Assembly: GCF_000313755.1 (NCBI RefSeq)
Contig: NZ_AMZB01000087.1
Location: 1-40,172, forward strand
Direction: 5' to 3'
Source of the DNA: Pseudomonas nitroreducens TX1
Lineage (GTDB): Bacteria > Pseudomonadota > Gammaproteobacteria > Pseudomonadales > Pseudomonadaceae
DNA length: 40,172 nt
The position numbers and the translations under genes were made by a program. The number at the start of each line of letters is the position of its first letter. Position 1 is the first letter of the stretch. The notes beneath the pieces are model-generated. The model saw only the letters and a program-made list of their open reading frames with translations, made no database searches and had not been told where the DNA came from. Below, piece by piece: positions 1-10,273 of the stretch.

Positions 1-46
1 AGGGGACCGTCTGGCGCGCTTTGGCAGCACCGCACTCGCCGGTTGA
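1..46 (+). CDS. possible 3' end of an upstream gene (partial)
   Basis: Reading from base 2, an open frame of 14 codons (GDRLARFGSTALAG) ends at a TGA at 44-46. The composition looks coding and the palindrome at 78-99 lies just downstream, as expected at the end of a gene. The piece is too short to assign a family, and it could be chance. Confidence 0.25.
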   Translation, partial: GDRLARFGSTALAG

Positions 47-77
47 CTGTTGAGTCCACCTCTATGCGCAGAGCACC

Positions 78-99
78 CCCTCTCCCTTCAGGGAGAGGG
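78..99. repeat. GC-rich palindrome, dispersed Pseudomonas-type repeat
   Basis: CCCTCTCCC (78-86), loop TTCA, GGGAGAGGG (91-99): a perfect 9-bp stem. A near copy with the same TTCA loop lies at 33787-33808 and a looser relative near 33718-33737, so this is a repeated element. It may act as a terminator for the gene ending at 46. The rest of 47-317 shows no convincing gene; the next coding start is at 318. Confidence 0.7.
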
Positions 100-317
100 C
101 GGGGGAGAGGGGCGCGAGCACAGCGCAGGACCTCACAGGGGGGGCCAAAAGCGTCGAACTCCTGCTGGTGACTTATCCGATTCCGCGCCCCGCCTACCGC
201 TCGACCGGTCGTCCGGTAAGGCGCGAAAGTCCGCCTAGACTTGTCGATTCCGTCGTCGCCCAGGCGACCAAGCTGCATGCCGGTCATGCCGACCGCGCGT
301 GGATCAGGAGAGCCATC

Positions 318-818
318 ATGTCCAGCCTGCAACGCGTCACCCCCTGTCTGTGGTTCGACGGCAAGGCCGAGGAAGCGGCCGAGTTCTATACCGGGATATT
401 CCCCAACTCGCGGATCGTCCAGACCGCCTATTACCCCGAGGCCGAGAAGGACCGCCATGGCGGTGTGCCCGGCTCGGTGCTGACGGTGGAGTTCGAGCTC
501 GACGGCCAGACCTTCATCGCGCTGAACGGCGGGCCGGCCTTCAACTTCACCGAGGCGCTGTCGCTGCAGGTGATGTGCGACAGCCAGAAGGAAATCGACC
601 ACTTCTGGGACAAGCTCGGCGCCGGCGGCCCGGTGGAGGCGCAGATCTGCGGCTGGCTGAAGGATCGCTACGGGGTGTCCTGGCAGATCTGCCCGCGCCA
701 CGTCGGCGACATGGTCGCCGACCCGGACAAGGCCAGGGCCAGCCGCACGCTGCAGGCGGTGATGGGCATGAAGAAGCTGGACATGGCCGCTATCGAGCGC
801 GCCCATGCCGGCAACTGA
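318..818 (+). CDS. VOC-superfamily protein, PhnB / 3-demethylubiquinone methyltransferase-like fold
   Basis: 166 aa. The N-terminus (QRVTPCLWFDGKAEEAAEFY) and the later GVSWQICPRHV segment are typical of the small PhnB-like VOC proteins often annotated as 3-demethylubiquinone-9 3-methyltransferase domain proteins. They carry paired beta-alpha-beta-beta-beta modules but no methyltransferase fold, so enzymatic activity is unproven. I chose ATG 318 because AGGAG (306-310) lies 7 bases upstream and the family homology begins there; the frame is open further upstream, but that part resembles nothing. A second VOC gene follows after 31 bases on the same strand, so the two are probably co-transcribed. 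The substrate cannot be told from sequence. Confidence 0.85.
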   Translation: MSSLQRVTPCLWFDGKAEEAAEFYTGIFPNSRIVQTAYYPEAEKDRHGGVPGSVLTVEFELDGQTFIALNGGPAFNFTEALSLQVMCDSQKEIDHFWDKLGAGGPVEAQICGWLKDRYGVSWQICPRHVGDMVADPDKARASRTLQAVMGMKKLDMAAIERAHAGN

Positions 819-849
819 GCGCGCGAACTGAGCGAGGAGGGCGCCCGGC

Positions 850-1239
850 ATGTTCAGCCATATCACTGTCGGCACCAACGACCTGCCGCGTGCCATCGAG
901 TTCTACGGCAAGGTGCTGGGCGCGCTGGGGATCGTCCTCAAGGCGCACCGCCACCAACCGGAGCGGGCGATCTTCGCCCATCCGGATAGCGACGTGGCGT
1001 TCTGCGTCTACGAGCCCATCGACGGTGCGCCAGCCAGCGTCGGCAATGGCAGCCTGGTGGCTTTCGAGGCGCGCACGCGGCACCAGGTCGACAGCTTCCA
1101 TGCGCGCGCCGTGCAACTGGGCGGCGTGGACGAAGGACCGCCGGGGCTGCGCCTGAACTACTCGCCGACCTACTACGGCGCCTATGTGCGCGACCTCGAC
1201 GGCAATAAGCTGTGCTGCGTGTGCCATCTGCCGGAGTAA
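850..1239 (+). CDS. VOC family (glyoxalase/bleomycin-resistance-like) protein
   Basis: 129 aa, the usual length of a single-chain VOC protein. It opens with MFSHITVGTNDLPRAIEFYG, the classic first beta strand and helix with a metal-ligand-type His (H4), and ends with YGAYVRDLDGNKLCCVCHLP, the final strand where the Glu ligand or a substitute would normally sit; here the pattern is DLDGNKLCCVCH, as in many lactoylglutathione-lyase-like paralogues of unknown substrate. The start has a purine-rich site (GAGGAGGG, about 833-842). It probably shares a transcript with the upstream VOC gene. Metal-dependent isomerase or dioxygenase chemistry is possible; function is not assignable. Confidence 0.88.
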   Translation: MFSHITVGTNDLPRAIEFYGKVLGALGIVLKAHRHQPERAIFAHPDSDVAFCVYEPIDGAPASVGNGSLVAFEARTRHQVDSFHARAVQLGGVDEGPPGLRLNYSPTYYGAYVRDLDGNKLCCVCHLPE

Positions 1240-1383
1240 GGCGCCACGCCAGAAAAATCGAACGCGCAAGCGCAGCGGCTCGTCCAAATCCCTGAGCGTC
1301 GCAGCCACCCGGCACGCACCGCCTGCCTGGTTGCGGCCCCACCAAGCGGCGAGGGTGCGCTCGCCGGACCGGGAGGAACTGTG

Positions 1384-1668
1384 ATGGTCACGCACTACAA
1401 GGTCAAGGGCCACCTGGCCTGTGGGCACGCCGGCAAGCACCTGGAAGCCACCAGCGAGCTGAACCGGGTGAAGTGCCGCAGCTGCCGTAACACCGAGGTC
1501 TACAAGGAAGCCCGCCGCGATGCGCGCAACGCCGCACGTCGCGCCCAGCGCAAGGCCCGTGCCGAAGCAGTGCACAACGACTGGCGCAGCTTCTGGGAGA
1601 AGCGCCTCGCCGCTTTACCGGGTAGCCAGCGACTGCCGCGCGGGTTCCAGGACCAGCCGTTCGTTTGA
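1384..1668 (+). CDS. small basic protein with Cys/His cluster, unknown function
   Basis: 94 aa from ATG 1384, supported by GGAGG at 1372-1376; a GTG directly in front (1381) is the alternative start. The N-terminal third has HLACGH (Cys13, His15) and later CRSC (Cys31, Cys34), which could bind one zinc ion in a ribbon-like knuckle. Next comes an Arg/Ala-rich stretch (about residues 41-63, EARRDARNAARRAQRKAR), predicted to be a long, strongly positive helix, then an aromatic segment NDWRSFWEKRL. A zinc knuckle plus a basic helix suggests nucleic-acid or ribosome contact, but this is inference. I do not recognise a named family. It stands alone 145 bases after the VOC pair. Confidence 0.75.
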   Translation: MVTHYKVKGHLACGHAGKHLEATSELNRVKCRSCRNTEVYKEARRDARNAARRAQRKARAEAVHNDWRSFWEKRLAALPGSQRLPRGFQDQPFV

Positions 1669-1740
1669 GTCGTGCTTGTGTGAGATGGAAACCGGGAGAC
1701 AGGGCTGTCAGGGTTAAGGTGAGGAGTGCAGATCGCAGGG

Positions 1741-1812
1741 CGTATAGCGCGCCAGCGTTATCCGCCGCGAGGTCATTGGCGGGTTAATCCGTTCCGGATT
1801 ATGCGCCCTACG
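1741..1812. repeat. REP-like compound palindrome
   Basis: The inner hairpin is TAATCCG (1785-1791), loop TTC, CGGATTA (1795-1801), a perfect 7-bp stem. The outer arms CGTATAGCGC (1741-1750) and GCGCCCTACG (1803-1812) pair imperfectly, and CCGCC (1762-1766) can pair with GGCGG (1778-1782). The GTTATCCGCC...GCGCCCTACG vocabulary is that of dispersed intergenic palindromes in Pseudomonas genomes. Confidence 0.6.
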
Positions 1813-1910
1813 GTTTCCTATTTTGTGTACCCCAGCCCTTTCCCGCTGGCGGAGCGGCACGCGTAGCTGGGGCAGGGTGAGGGCCGTCGATCTGCAGGAC
1901 TGAACGCATG

Positions 1911-1929
1911 CCCGAGCGTTAAGCTCGGG
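1911..1929. promoter_or_regulatory. inverted repeat upstream of tpx
   Basis: CCCGAGC (1911-1917), spacer GTTAA, GCTCGGG (1923-1929), about 90 bases before the tpx start. It could be an operator or a small hairpin; no named regulator's consensus is recognised. Confidence 0.35.
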
Positions 1930-2020
1930 AAAGTCGTGCTAGCATCTGCCCCGGCCCCGAATCCTCCTGCGGCGCTGGCAACCCGTCGGCGCCGCCATCC
2001 CTCATAGAAGGACCCACGCA

Positions 2021-2521
2021 ATGGTTCAAGTCACCCTCAAGGGCAACCCGGTTTCCGTCGAAGGCAAGCTGCCGAGCAAAGGCGAGCAGGCTCCGGCCCT
2101 GTCGCTGGTTGCCGGCAACCTGTCCGACGTCACCCTCGACACCTACGCCGGCAAGCGCAAGGTGCTGAACATCTTCCCCAGCGTCGACACCCCGACCTGC
2201 GCCACCTCCGTGCGCAAGTTCAACGCCGAGGCGAGCAAGCTGGCCAACACCGTGGTGCTGTGCATCTCCGCTGACCTGCCGTTCGCCCAGGCGCGCTTCT
2301 GCGGCGCCGAAGGGCTGGAGAACGTGGTGAACCTGTCCACCCTGCGTGGCCGCGAGTTCCTCGCCAACTACGGCGTGGCCATCGCCGACGGCCCGCTGGC
2401 CGGCCTGGCCGCCCGCGCAGTCGTGGTGCTGGACGAGCAGAACAAGGTGCTGCACAGCGAGCTGGTGGGCGAGATCGCCGACGAGCCGAACTACGCCGCC
2501 GCCATCGCCGCCCTGGCCTGA
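2021..2521 (+). CDS. tpx: thiol peroxidase Tpx (2-Cys peroxiredoxin)
   Basis: 166 aa, one residue shorter than E. coli Tpx. Tpx reduces hydrogen peroxide and preferentially alkyl hydroperoxides using thioredoxin; the E. coli enzyme is recovered as a periplasmic and cytosolic protein. The sequence has [19 protein letters not shown] with the peroxidatic Cys60 in a T-x-x-C setting (Thr57), and ARFCGAEG with the resolving Cys94; the third family cysteine (Cys81) is also present. These positions match E. coli C61, C95 and C82 with a one-residue shift. AGAAGGA about 6 bases ahead supports ATG 2021. It is monocistronic: a hairpin pair follows directly and the efflux operon starts after it. Confidence 0.96.
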   Translation: MVQVTLKGNPVSVEGKLPSKGEQAPALSLVAGNLSDVTLDTYAGKRKVLNIFPSVDTPTCATSVRKFNAEASKLANTVVLCISADLPFAQARFCGAEGLENVVNLSTLRGREFLANYGVAIADGPLAGLAARAVVVLDEQNKVLHSELVGEIADEPNYAAAIAALA

Positions 2522-2529
2522 TGGAAGGT

Positions 2530-2580
2530 GGGGGCCGGTCCGCCAGGATCGGCCCCCATGGCGCGGGAACCTCCCGCGCC
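2530..2580 (+). terminator. tandem hairpins after tpx
   Basis: The first stem is GGGGGCCG (2530-2537) with CGGCCCCC (2550-2557). The second is GGCGCGGGA (2560-2568), loop ACC, TCCCGCGCC (2572-2580), followed by ATTTCC. Neither has a long U run, so termination by these is likely but not certain. Confidence 0.7.
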
Positions 2581-2601
2581 ATTTCCGGGTCGCAATGCCC
2601 C

Positions 2602-2646
2602 GGTAATTCGTAACTCCCGGTAAATCAAAGGTAAATAGCGGGTAAA
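2602..2646 (+). promoter_or_regulatory. phased GGTAAA direct repeats upstream of muxA
   Basis: GGTAAA occurs at 2619-2624, 2630-2635 and 2641-2646, exactly 11 bases apart; GGTAAT (2602) and CGTAAC (2609) precede them. Direct repeats at 11-base phase are the usual binding pattern of OmpR/PhoB-family response regulators. They end about 93 bases before muxA. The E. coli homologue mdtABC is controlled by the OmpR-family regulator BaeR, which makes such a site plausible here. The regulator is inferred, not shown. Confidence 0.5.
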
Positions 2647-2739
2647 GAGACTTTGCCTGCGGCGCGGCTGTGCTTATCGTTCAGCCTCGGTATTCTCGCT
2701 TCTTTGCGCCAAGCCCCCCTTTTCAAAAGACAGAGCCCC

Positions 2740-4038
2740 ATGACTGCAAGCAACGGATCGCCCTCGAAACTCCGCAAACTGCGCCCCTGGCTCATCACCG
2801 CGCTGCTGTTCGCCGCGGTGGTGGGGCTGATCATGTGGTTGCACTCGACGTCGACCGGTGCGCCGGCGGCCCAGGGCGGGCGCGGCGGGCGACCGGGACC
2901 GGGGCAGATGGCCGCGGGGCAGGGCGGCGCTGCGGTGACCGTCAGCGTCGCGCCGGTGGTCAAGGGGGATCTGCCGGTGCACTACCACGCGCTGGGCACG
3001 GTGACCGCCTACAACACCGTCAACGTCCGCGCGCGGGTCAGCGGCCAGCTCGTCAAGGTGCCGTTCCAGGAAGGCCAGGAAGTGAAGGTCGGTGACGTCC
3101 TCGCGGTAATCGACCCGCGCCCGTTCCAGGCGGCGCTGGACCAGGCCCAGGGAACCCTGCTGCAGAACCAGGCGCAGTTGAAGAACGCACAGATCGACCT
3201 GGCCCGCTACAAGGGCCTGTATGCCGAGGACTCCATCGCCAAGCAGACCCTGGACACCCAGGAAGCGCAGGTCCGCCAGTATGAAGGCACCCTGAAGACC
3301 AACCAGGGTCAGGTCGCCGACGCCAAGCTCAACCTCGAATTCACCCAGGTGCGCGCGCCCATCTCCGGCCGCGTCGGCCTGCGCCAGGTGGACGTGGGCA
3401 ACCTGGTCACCTCCGGCGACACCACGCCACTGGTGGTGATCACCCAGGTCAAGCCGATTTCCGTGGTGTTCAGCCTGCCGCAGCAGCAACTGGGCACCAT
3501 CGCCCGCGAGCTCTACAGCGGCAAGCCGGTGCCGGTGGAGGCGCTGGACCGCAACCAGAACCAGACCCTCGCCACCGGCGTATTGAAGACCCTGGACAAC
3601 CAGATCGATACCACCACCGGCACCGTCAAGCTCAAGGCCGGTTTCGAGAACGACGACCACCAATTGTTCCCCAACCAGTTCGTCAACGTGCGCCTGCTCG
3701 CCGAGACCCTGCCGGGTGTGCTGACCATTCCGGCCAACGCCGTTCAGCGCGGCAACGATGGCACCTACGTCTACCTGGTCGGCGAGGAGAACAAGGCCAA
3801 GCGGCAACTGGTCACCCTGGGCACCAGCGAGAGCGAGCGCGTGGTGGTCACCGAGGGTCTGAAGGAGGGCGATCGCGTCGTCGTCGAAGGCACCGATCGC
3901 CTGCGCGACGGCACCCGCATGAACATCGCCAGCTCCGACGAGAAGGCCCGTGCGGCTGTCAGCGAGGAGGGCGACAAGTCCACCGCCAAGCCGTTCGGTT
4001 CGGACACTCCGGTCCAGGACAGCGGTAAGAGCGAATGA
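2740..4038 (+). CDS. muxA: MuxA, RND efflux periplasmic adaptor (membrane fusion protein)
   Basis: 432 aa, MdtA/MuxA-type adaptor that bridges the inner-membrane pump pair MuxB/MuxC and the outer-membrane channel OpmB. A membrane anchor (about residues 15-35, [20 protein letters not shown]) is followed by a Gly/Arg/Pro-rich linker, a first lipoyl half ([20 protein letters not shown]), a coiled-coil hairpin of about 70 residues, a second lipoyl half ([19 protein letters not shown]) and the beta-barrel and membrane-proximal domains ([28 protein letters not shown]). I preferred ATG 2740 over an in-frame upstream start at 2653, because the longer form adds 29 residues before the basic-then-hydrophobic anchor and would overlap the GGTAAA promoter region. 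The last codons overlap muxB (ATGA), implying translational coupling. In P. aeruginosa MuxABC-OpmB exports aztreonam, novobiocin and macrolides among others. Confidence 0.95.
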   Translation: MTASNGSPSKLRKLRPWLITALLFAAVVGLIMWLHSTSTGAPAAQGGRGGRPGPGQMAAGQGGAAVTVSVAPVVKGDLPVHYHALGTVTAYNTVNVRARVSGQLVKVPFQEGQEVKVGDVLAVIDPRPFQAALDQAQGTLLQNQAQLKNAQIDLARYKGLYAEDSIAKQTLDTQEAQVRQYEGTLKTNQGQVADAKLNLEFTQVRAPISGRVGLRQVDVGNLVTSGDTTPLVVITQVKPISVVFSLPQQQLGTIARELYSGKPVPVEALDRNQNQTLATGVLKTLDNQIDTTTGTVKLKAGFENDDHQLFPNQFVNVRLLAETLPGVLTIPANAVQRGNDGTYVYLVGEENKAKRQLVTLGTSESERVVVTEGLKEGDRVVVEGTDRLRDGTRMNIASSDEKARAAVSEEGDKSTAKPFGSDTPVQDSGKSE

Positions 4039-7000
4039 ACCCGTCCCGCCTGTTCATCCTGCGGCCGGTCGCCACCACGCTGTTGATGGTGGCGATCCTG
4101 CTGGCGGGGATCATCGCCTACCGCTTCCTTCCGATCTCGGCCCTGCCGGAAGTGGACTACCCGACCATCCAGGTGGTGACCCTGTATCCCGGCGCCAGCC
4201 CGGACATCATGACTTCCTCGGTGACCGCGCCGCTGGAGAACCAGCTGGGGCAGATTCCTGGCCTCAATGAGATGTCCTCCACCAGCTCCGGCGGGGCCTC
4301 GGTGATCACCCTGCAATTCAGCCTGCAAATCAACCTCGACGTGGCCGAGCAGGAAGTCCAGGCGGCGATCAACACCGCGCAGAGCCTGCTGCCCAAGGAC
4401 CTGCCGAACCAGCCGGTATACAGCAAGGTGAACCCGGCGGACGCGCCGATCCTGACCCTGGCGGTGATGTCCCCGGACATGCCGCTGCCGCAGATCCAGG
4501 ACCTGGTGGACACGCGCCTTGCGCAGAAGATCTCGCAGATATCCGGCGTCGGCCTGGTCAGCATCAGCGGCGGCCAGCGCCCGGCCGTGCGCATCCGCGC
4601 CAACCCCGGTGCTCTCGCGGCTGCCGGCCTGAGCCTGCAGGACCTGCAGACCACCGTCACCAACAACAACCTCAACGGCCCCAAGGGCAGCTTCGACGGC
4701 CCGACCCGTTCTTCGACCCTGGACGCCAACGACCAGCTCAAGTCCGCCGACGCCTACCGCGATCTGATCATCGCCTACAAGAACGGCTCGCCGCTGCGCG
4801 TGCGTGACGTGGCCAGCGTGGAGGACGACGCCGAAAACGTCCGCCTGGCCGCCTGGGCCAACACCTCGCCGGCCGTGGTGCTGAACATCCAGCGCCAGCC
4901 GGGCGCCAACGTCATCGAGGTGGTCGACAGCATCAAGAAGATGCTGCCGCAGTTGCAGGCGACCCTGCCGGGCAGCCTGGAAGTGACGGTGCTCACCGAC
5001 CGCACCACGACCATCCGCGCTTCGGTGGCGGACGTGCAGTTCGAGCTGTTCCTCGCCGTCTGCCTGGTGGTGATGGTCACCTTCCTGTTCCTGCGCAACA
5101 TCTCCGCCACGCTGATCCCCAGTTTCGCCGTACCGCTGTCGTTGATCGGCACCTTCGGCGTGATGTACCTGTCCGGTTTCTCGATCAACAACCTGACGCT
5201 GATGGCGCTGACCATCGCCACCGGCTTCGTGGTGGACGACGCCATCGTCATGGTGGAGAACATCGCGCGCTACCTGGAGCAGGGCGACGAGCCGCTGGAG
5301 GCCGCGCTCAAGGGCTCGAAACAGATCGGCTTCACCATCATCTCGCTGACCTTCTCGCTGATCGCCGTACTGATCCCGCTGTTGTTCATGGGCGACGTCG
5401 CGGGGCGGTTGTTCCGCGAATTCGCCATCACCCTGGCGGTGGCGATCCTCATCTCCGGCTTCGTTTCCCTGACCCTGACACCGATGCTCAGCGCCAAGCT
5501 GCTGCGCCATGTCGAACCGGAGAAGGAAGGGCGCTTCGCCCGCGCCGCCGGGCGCTTCATCGACAACATGATCGAGCGCTACGCCGCCGCCCTGCGCGTG
5601 GTCCTGCGTCACCAGCCGCTGACCCTGCTGGTGGCCATCGCCACCGTGGTGCTCACCGCGCTGCTGTACATCTTCATGCCCAAGGGCTTCTTCCCGGTGC
5701 AGGACACCGGGGTGATACAGGGTATCGCCGAGGCGCCCCAGTCGATTTCCTTCCAGGCCATGGCGAGCCGCCAGCAGGACCTGGCGCAGATCGTGCTGAA
5801 GGACCCCGCGGTGGAAAGCCTGTCCTCGTTCATCGGCGTGGACGGCACCAACGCCACGCTCAACACCGGGCGCCTGTTGATCAACCTCAAGCCCCATGCC
5901 GAGCGCGACGTGACCGCCAGCGAGGTGATCCAGCGCCTGCAACCGGAGCTGGACCGGATCGCCGGCATCAAGCTGTACATGCAGCCGGTGCAGGACCTCA
6001 CCATCGAAGACCGCATCGCCCGTACCCAGTACCAGTTCACCCTGCAGGATGCCGACCCGGACGTCCTCGCCGACTGGGTGCCGCGCCTGGTGGACCGCCT
6101 GCAGCAGTTGCCGGAGCTGGCCGACGTGGCCACCGACTGGCAGGACAAGGGGCTGCAGGCCTATATCAACATCGACCGCGACACCGCCTCGCGCCTGGGC
6201 GTGAGCCTGTCGAACATCGACAGCGTGCTGTACAACGCCTTCGGCCAGCGGCTGATTTCCACCATCTTCACCCAGGCCACGCAGTACCGCGTGGTGCTGG
6301 AGGTGGCGCCGGAGTTCCAGATCGGCCCACAGTCGCTGGAGAACCTCTACGTACCCGCCAGCGACGGCACCCAGGTGCGCCTGTCGAGCCTGGCCAAGGT
6401 GGAGGAGCGTCATACCCTGCTGGCGGTCAACCACATTGCCCAGTTCCCGGCCGCGACCATCTCCTTCAACCTGGCCAAGGGCGTCGCCCTCGGCGAGGCG
6501 GTGCAGGCGATCCGCGACGTCGAGGCTCAGATGGACATGCCGGTCAGCCTGCAGGGCAGCTTCCGCGGTGCGGCGCAGGCCTTCGAGGCCTCGCTGTCCA
6601 ACACCCTGCTGCTGGTGCTGGCTTCCATCGTCACCATGTACATCGTGCTGGGCATCCTGTACGAGAGCTTCATACACCCGGTGACCATCCTGTCCACGCT
6701 GCCCTCGGCTGGGGTGGGCGCGCTGCTGGCGCTGATGCTCTCGGGGCAGGACATCGGCATCGTGGCGATCATCGGCATCATCCTCTTGATCGGCATCGTC
6801 AAGAAGAACGCGATCATGATGATCGACTTCGCCCTGGACGCCGAACGCAACGAGGGCAAGCCGCCCCATGAGGCGATCTACCAGGCGTGCCTGCTGCGCT
6901 TCCGGCCGATCCTGATGACCACCATGGCCGCGCTGCTGGGCGCGCTGCCGCTGATGCTCGCCGGCGGCGCCGGCGCCGAACTGCGCCAGCCGCTGGGCGT

Positions 7001-7157
7001 CACCATGGTCGGCGGCCTGCTGGTCAGCCAGTTGCTCACCCTGTTCACCACGCCGGTGATCTACCTGTACTTCGATCGTCTCGCCACGCGCTGGGCCAAC
7101 TGGCGGCAGCGCCATGGCCTGGACGTGAACAGCATCGACCCGGCGGAGCGCGGCTGA
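4035..7157 (+). CDS. muxB: MuxB, RND inner-membrane efflux pump subunit
   Basis: 1040 aa, the normal length of a hydrophobe/amphiphile efflux (HAE) RND pump. It opens with [20 protein letters not shown] (cytosolic anchor and TM1), then the porter domain, TM2-6 (about 335-500), a second porter half and TM7-12 (from about 855). The proton relay is intact: Asp401-Asp402 in [17 protein letters not shown] (TM4) and the Lys in [18 protein letters not shown] (TM10). MdtB and MuxB form a heteromultimer with MdtC and MuxC; the paralogue muxC follows with a 1-base stop/start overlap (TGATG), which supports fixed co-production. The start is fixed by the 4-base ATGA overlap with muxA. No damage is seen. 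Confidence 0.96.
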   Translation: MNPSRLFILRPVATTLLMVAILLAGIIAYRFLPISALPEVDYPTIQVVTLYPGASPDIMTSSVTAPLENQLGQIPGLNEMSSTSSGGASVITLQFSLQINLDVAEQEVQAAINTAQSLLPKDLPNQPVYSKVNPADAPILTLAVMSPDMPLPQIQDLVDTRLAQKISQISGVGLVSISGGQRPAVRIRANPGALAAAGLSLQDLQTTVTNNNLNGPKGSFDGPTRSSTLDANDQLKSADAYRDLIIAYKNGSPLRVRDVASVEDDAENVRLAAWANTSPAVVLNIQRQPGANVIEVVDSIKKMLPQLQATLPGSLEVTVLTDRTTTIRASVADVQFELFLAVCLVVMVTFLFLRNISATLIPSFAVPLSLIGTFGVMYLSGFSINNLTLMALTIATGFVVDDAIVMVENIARYLEQGDEPLEAALKGSKQIGFTIISLTFSLIAVLIPLLFMGDVAGRLFREFAITLAVAILISGFVSLTLTPMLSAKLLRHVEPEKEGRFARAAGRFIDNMIERYAAALRVVLRHQPLTLLVAIATVVLTALLYIFMPKGFFPVQDTGVIQGIAEAPQSISFQAMASRQQDLAQIVLKDPAVESLSSFIGVDGTNATLNTGRLLINLKPHAERDVTASEVIQRLQPELDRIAGIKLYMQPVQDLTIEDRIARTQYQFTLQDADPDVLADWVPRLVDRLQQLPELADVATDWQDKGLQAYINIDRDTASRLGVSLSNIDSVLYNAFGQRLISTIFTQATQYRVVLEVAPEFQIGPQSLENLYVPASDGTQVRLSSLAKVEERHTLLAVNHIAQFPAATISFNLAKGVALGEAVQAIRDVEAQMDMPVSLQGSFRGAAQAFEASLSNTLLLVLASIVTMYIVLGILYESFIHPVTILSTLPSAGVGALLALMLSGQDIGIVAIIGIILLIGIVKKNAIMMIDFALDAERNEGKPPHEAIYQACLLRFRPILMTTMAALLGALPLMLAGGAGAELRQPLGVTMVGGLLVSQLLTLFTTPVIYLYFDRLATRWANWRQRHGLDVNSIDPAERG

Positions 7158-10100
7158 TGGGCGGCCTGTCGCGCCTGTTCATCCTGCGCCCGGTCGCCAC
7201 CTGCCTGCTGACCCTGGCGCTGATGCTGGCCGGTGCGTTGTCCTTCAGCCTGCTGCCGGTGGCGCCGCTGCCCAACGTCGATTTCCCGACCATCCTGGTG
7301 CAGGCCTCGCTGCCCGGCGCCAGCCCGGAGACCATGGCGTCCACGGTGGCGACGCCGCTGGAGCGCTCGCTGGGGCGCATCGCCGGGGTCACCGACATGA
7401 CCTCCAGCAGCTCCCTGGGCAACACCACCATCATCATCCAGTTCGACCTGTCCAAGGACATCGACGGCGCCGCGCGCGAGGTGCAGTCGGCGATCAACGC
7501 GGCCATGAGCCTGCTGCCCTCGGGCATGCCGAACAACCCGACGTACCGCAAGGCGAACCCGTCGGACATGCCGATCATGATCCTCACCCTGACCTCGGAT
7601 ACCTACACCCGCGGGCAGATGTACGACCTGGCCTCGACCATCGTCTCGCCCAAGCTGGCGCAGGTGAAGGGCGTGGGGCAGGTGAGCATCGGCGGCTCCT
7701 CGCTGCCGGCGGTGCGCGTCGACGTCAATCCGGACCAGCTCAGCCAGTACGGCATCTCCCTGGACACCGTGCGCAACGCCATCAACAACACCAACGCCGA
7801 CGGCCCCAAGGGCTCGCTGGAGCTCGGTGAACGGCACTGGCAGGTGGACTCCAACGACCAACTGCGCAAGGCCAGCGAGTACGCGCCGCTGATCGTCCAC
7901 TACAACGCCGAGACCGGCGCCGCGGTGCGCCTGAAGGACGTCGCCACGGTCACCGATTCGGTGGAAGACGTGCGCAACGCCGGCTTCTCCGACGACCTGC
8001 CGGCGGTGCTGCTGATCATCACCCGACAGCCGGGCGCCAACATCATCGAGGCCACCGATGCCATCCACGAGCAGTTGCCGATCATCCAGGACGTGCTCGG
8101 CCCGCAGGTGAAACTGTCGGTGATGGACGACCGCAGCCCGTCGATCCGCTCCTCGCTGGAAGAGGCCGAGCTGACGCTGATCATCTCCGTGGTGCTGGTG
8201 ATCCTGGTGGTCTATGTGTTCCTGCGCAACGGCCGCGCCACGCTGATCCCCAGCCTCGCGGTGCCGGTGTCGCTGGTGGGCACCTTCGCCGTCATGTACC
8301 TGTGCGGCTTCTCGCTGAACAACCTGTCGCTGATGGCGCTGATCATTGCCACCGGCTTCGTGGTGGACGACGCCATCGTCGTGGTGGAGAACATCGCCCG
8401 GCGCATCGAGGAGGGCGACCCGCCGATCCAGGCTGCCATTCGCGGTGCCAGAGAGGTGAGTTTCACCGTACTGTCGATGACCCTGTCGCTGGTGGCGGTG
8501 TTCATCCCGCTGCTGCTCATGGGCGGCATCACCGGGCGGCTGTTCCGCGAATTCTCGGTGACCCTGGCGGCGGCCATCCTGGTGTCGCTGGTGGTGTCCC
8601 TGACACTGACGCCGATGCTCTGCGCGCGCCTGCTCAAGCCGGTCGAACGGGGGCCGAAGAAGGCCTCGGTGGAGCGCCAGAGCAACCGCTATTTCGTCGC
8701 CTTCATGCAGCGCTACCGCGCCAGCCTGAGCTGGGCGCTGGAGCACTCGCGGCTGATGGTGGTGATCATGCTCGGCTGCATTGCGCTGAACCTGTACCTG
8801 TTCGTGGTGGTGCCCAAGGGCTTCCTGCCGCAGCAGGACTCCGGACGCCTGCGCGGCTTTGCGGTGGCCGACCAGAGCATCTCGTTCCAGGCGCTGGACA
8901 AGAAGATGGCCGAGTTTCGTCGGATACTCTCCGAGGACCCGGGCGTGGAGAACGTGGTGGGCTTCGTCGGCGGCGGCAAGTGGCAGTCGAGCAACACCGG
9001 CTCGTTCTTCGTCACCCTCAAGGACATCACCGAGCGCGACTCGGCAGAAGCCATCGTCAACCGCCTGCGCAAGAAGCTGGCGGAAGTCCCCGGCGCCAAC
9101 CTGTTCCTGGTCGCCGGCCAGGACGTGCGCATCGGTGGCCGCCAGGGCAACGCCCAGTACGACTTCACCCTGCGCAGCGACGACCTCACCCTGCTGCGCG
9201 AGTGGGCGCCCAAGGTGGAGGCGGCGATGAACAAGGTGCCGCAGATCGTCGACGTGAACAGCGATGCCCAGGACAAGGGCGTGCAGAGCCGCCTGGTGAT
9301 CGACCGCGACCGTGCGGCGAGCCTGGGGGTGAACGTCGCCGAGGTGGACGCTGTGCTGAACAACTCTTACGGCCAGCGCCAGGTCTCGACCATCTTCAAC
9401 CCGCTGAACCAGTACCACGTGGTGATGGAAGTCGCCCAGCCGTACCAGGAAACGCCCGAGGAGCTGCGCCAGGTCTACGTGATCAACAGCGAAGGCCAGC
9501 GCATCCCGCTCTCCGCCTTCACCCACATCGAGCCGAGCCGCGCGCCGCTGGAGGTCAACCACCAGGGCCAGTTCGCCGCCACCACCTTCTCCTTCAACCT
9601 GGCGCAGGGCGCGCAGATCGGCCCGGCCCGCGACGCCATCCTGGCGGCGGTGGAGCCCCTCCACCTGCCGATGGAAATCCAGGCCACCTTCGAGGGCAAC
9701 GCCGGCGCGGTGCAGGATACGCAGAACGACATGCCATGGCTGATCCTGCTGGCGCTGGTGTCGGTCTACATCGTGCTGGGCATTCTCTACGAGAGCTACG
9801 TGCACCCGCTGACCATTCTCTCCACGCTGCCTTCGGCGGGCGTCGGCGCGCTGCTCACGCTGATGCTGTTCCGCACCGAGTTGTCGTTGATCGCGCTGAT
9901 CGGGGTGATCCTGCTGATCGGCATCGTGAAGAAGAACGCCATCATGATGATCGACTTCGCCCTGGACGCCGAACGTACCCAGGGCCTGTCACCCAAGGAG
10001 GCGATCCTGGAGGCGGCGATGAAGCGCTTCCGGCCGATCATGATGACCACCCTGGCTGCCATTCTCGGCGCCTTGCCGCTGATCTTCGGCATCGGCGGCG

Positions 10101-10273
10101 ACGCCGCACTGCGCCGCCCGCTGGGCATGACCATCGTCGGCGGCCTGATCGGCAGCCAGTTGCTGACCCTGTACACCACCCCCGTCGTCTACCTCTACCT
10201 CGACCGCCTGCGCCATTGGGTCAACAAGAAACGCGGCGTGCGCACCGACGGCGCCCTGGAGACACCCGTATGA
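7157..10273 (+). CDS. muxC: MuxC, second RND inner-membrane efflux pump subunit
   Basis: 1038 aa. [23 protein letters not shown] begins at an ATG sharing one base with the muxB stop, so translation is coupled. It has the same RND architecture as MuxB and clear sequence kinship ([40 protein letters not shown] with Asp404-Asp405; [20 protein letters not shown]), but it is divergent enough to be a distinct subunit. In the E. coli MdtBC counterpart the two subunits are not equivalent, one mainly driving proton transfer and the other substrate binding; which does what here cannot be read from sequence. The 3' end overlaps opmB by 4 bases (ATGA). Tandem near-repeats with muxB are visible around the DD and [10 protein letters not shown] motifs. 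Confidence 0.96.
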   Translation: MGGLSRLFILRPVATCLLTLALMLAGALSFSLLPVAPLPNVDFPTILVQASLPGASPETMASTVATPLERSLGRIAGVTDMTSSSSLGNTTIIIQFDLSKDIDGAAREVQSAINAAMSLLPSGMPNNPTYRKANPSDMPIMILTLTSDTYTRGQMYDLASTIVSPKLAQVKGVGQVSIGGSSLPAVRVDVNPDQLSQYGISLDTVRNAINNTNADGPKGSLELGERHWQVDSNDQLRKASEYAPLIVHYNAETGAAVRLKDVATVTDSVEDVRNAGFSDDLPAVLLIITRQPGANIIEATDAIHEQLPIIQDVLGPQVKLSVMDDRSPSIRSSLEEAELTLIISVVLVILVVYVFLRNGRATLIPSLAVPVSLVGTFAVMYLCGFSLNNLSLMALIIATGFVVDDAIVVVENIARRIEEGDPPIQAAIRGAREVSFTVLSMTLSLVAVFIPLLLMGGITGRLFREFSVTLAAAILVSLVVSLTLTPMLCARLLKPVERGPKKASVERQSNRYFVAFMQRYRASLSWALEHSRLMVVIMLGCIALNLYLFVVVPKGFLPQQDSGRLRGFAVADQSISFQALDKKMAEFRRILSEDPGVENVVGFVGGGKWQSSNTGSFFVTLKDITERDSAEAIVNRLRKKLAEVPGANLFLVAGQDVRIGGRQGNAQYDFTLRSDDLTLLREWAPKVEAAMNKVPQIVDVNSDAQDKGVQSRLVIDRDRAASLGVNVAEVDAVLNNSYGQRQVSTIFNPLNQYHVVMEVAQPYQETPEELRQVYVINSEGQRIPLSAFTHIEPSRAPLEVNHQGQFAATTFSFNLAQGAQIGPARDAILAAVEPLHLPMEIQATFEGNAGAVQDTQNDMPWLILLALVSVYIVLGILYESYVHPLTILSTLPSAGVGALLTLMLFRTELSLIALIGVILLIGIVKKNAIMMIDFALDAERTQGLSPKEAILEAAMKRFRPIMMTTLAAILGALPLIFGIGGDAALRRPLGMTIVGGLIGSQLLTLYTTPVVYLYLDRLRHWVNKKRGVRTDGALETPV

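Larger units (their letters stand above)
1669..2020. other. 352-base intergenic region with two palindromes
   Basis: No credible gene. It holds a REP-like imperfect palindrome (1741-1812), a GC-rich stretch with CCAGC/GCTGG pairing (about 1830-1875), and a short inverted repeat (1911-1929) about 90 bases ahead of tpx. The tpx promoter should lie in its last 100 bases. Confidence 0.6.

Noticed and set aside
2653..2739. Upstream in-frame start for muxA
   Set aside because: It would place coding sequence next to the GGTAAA array and add 29 residues before the membrane anchor; family length and anchor position favour 2740.
3771..7115. Very long open frame (about 1,100 codons) antisense to muxA/muxB
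   Set aside because: It mirrors the RND gene on the other strand; stops are rare because the third positions are G/C. The product is low-complexity (His/Gln/Val/Asp-rich) with no domain. The same holds for antisense frames over muxC, mexF (28924-32034) and the Mo-hydroxylase (36988-39324).
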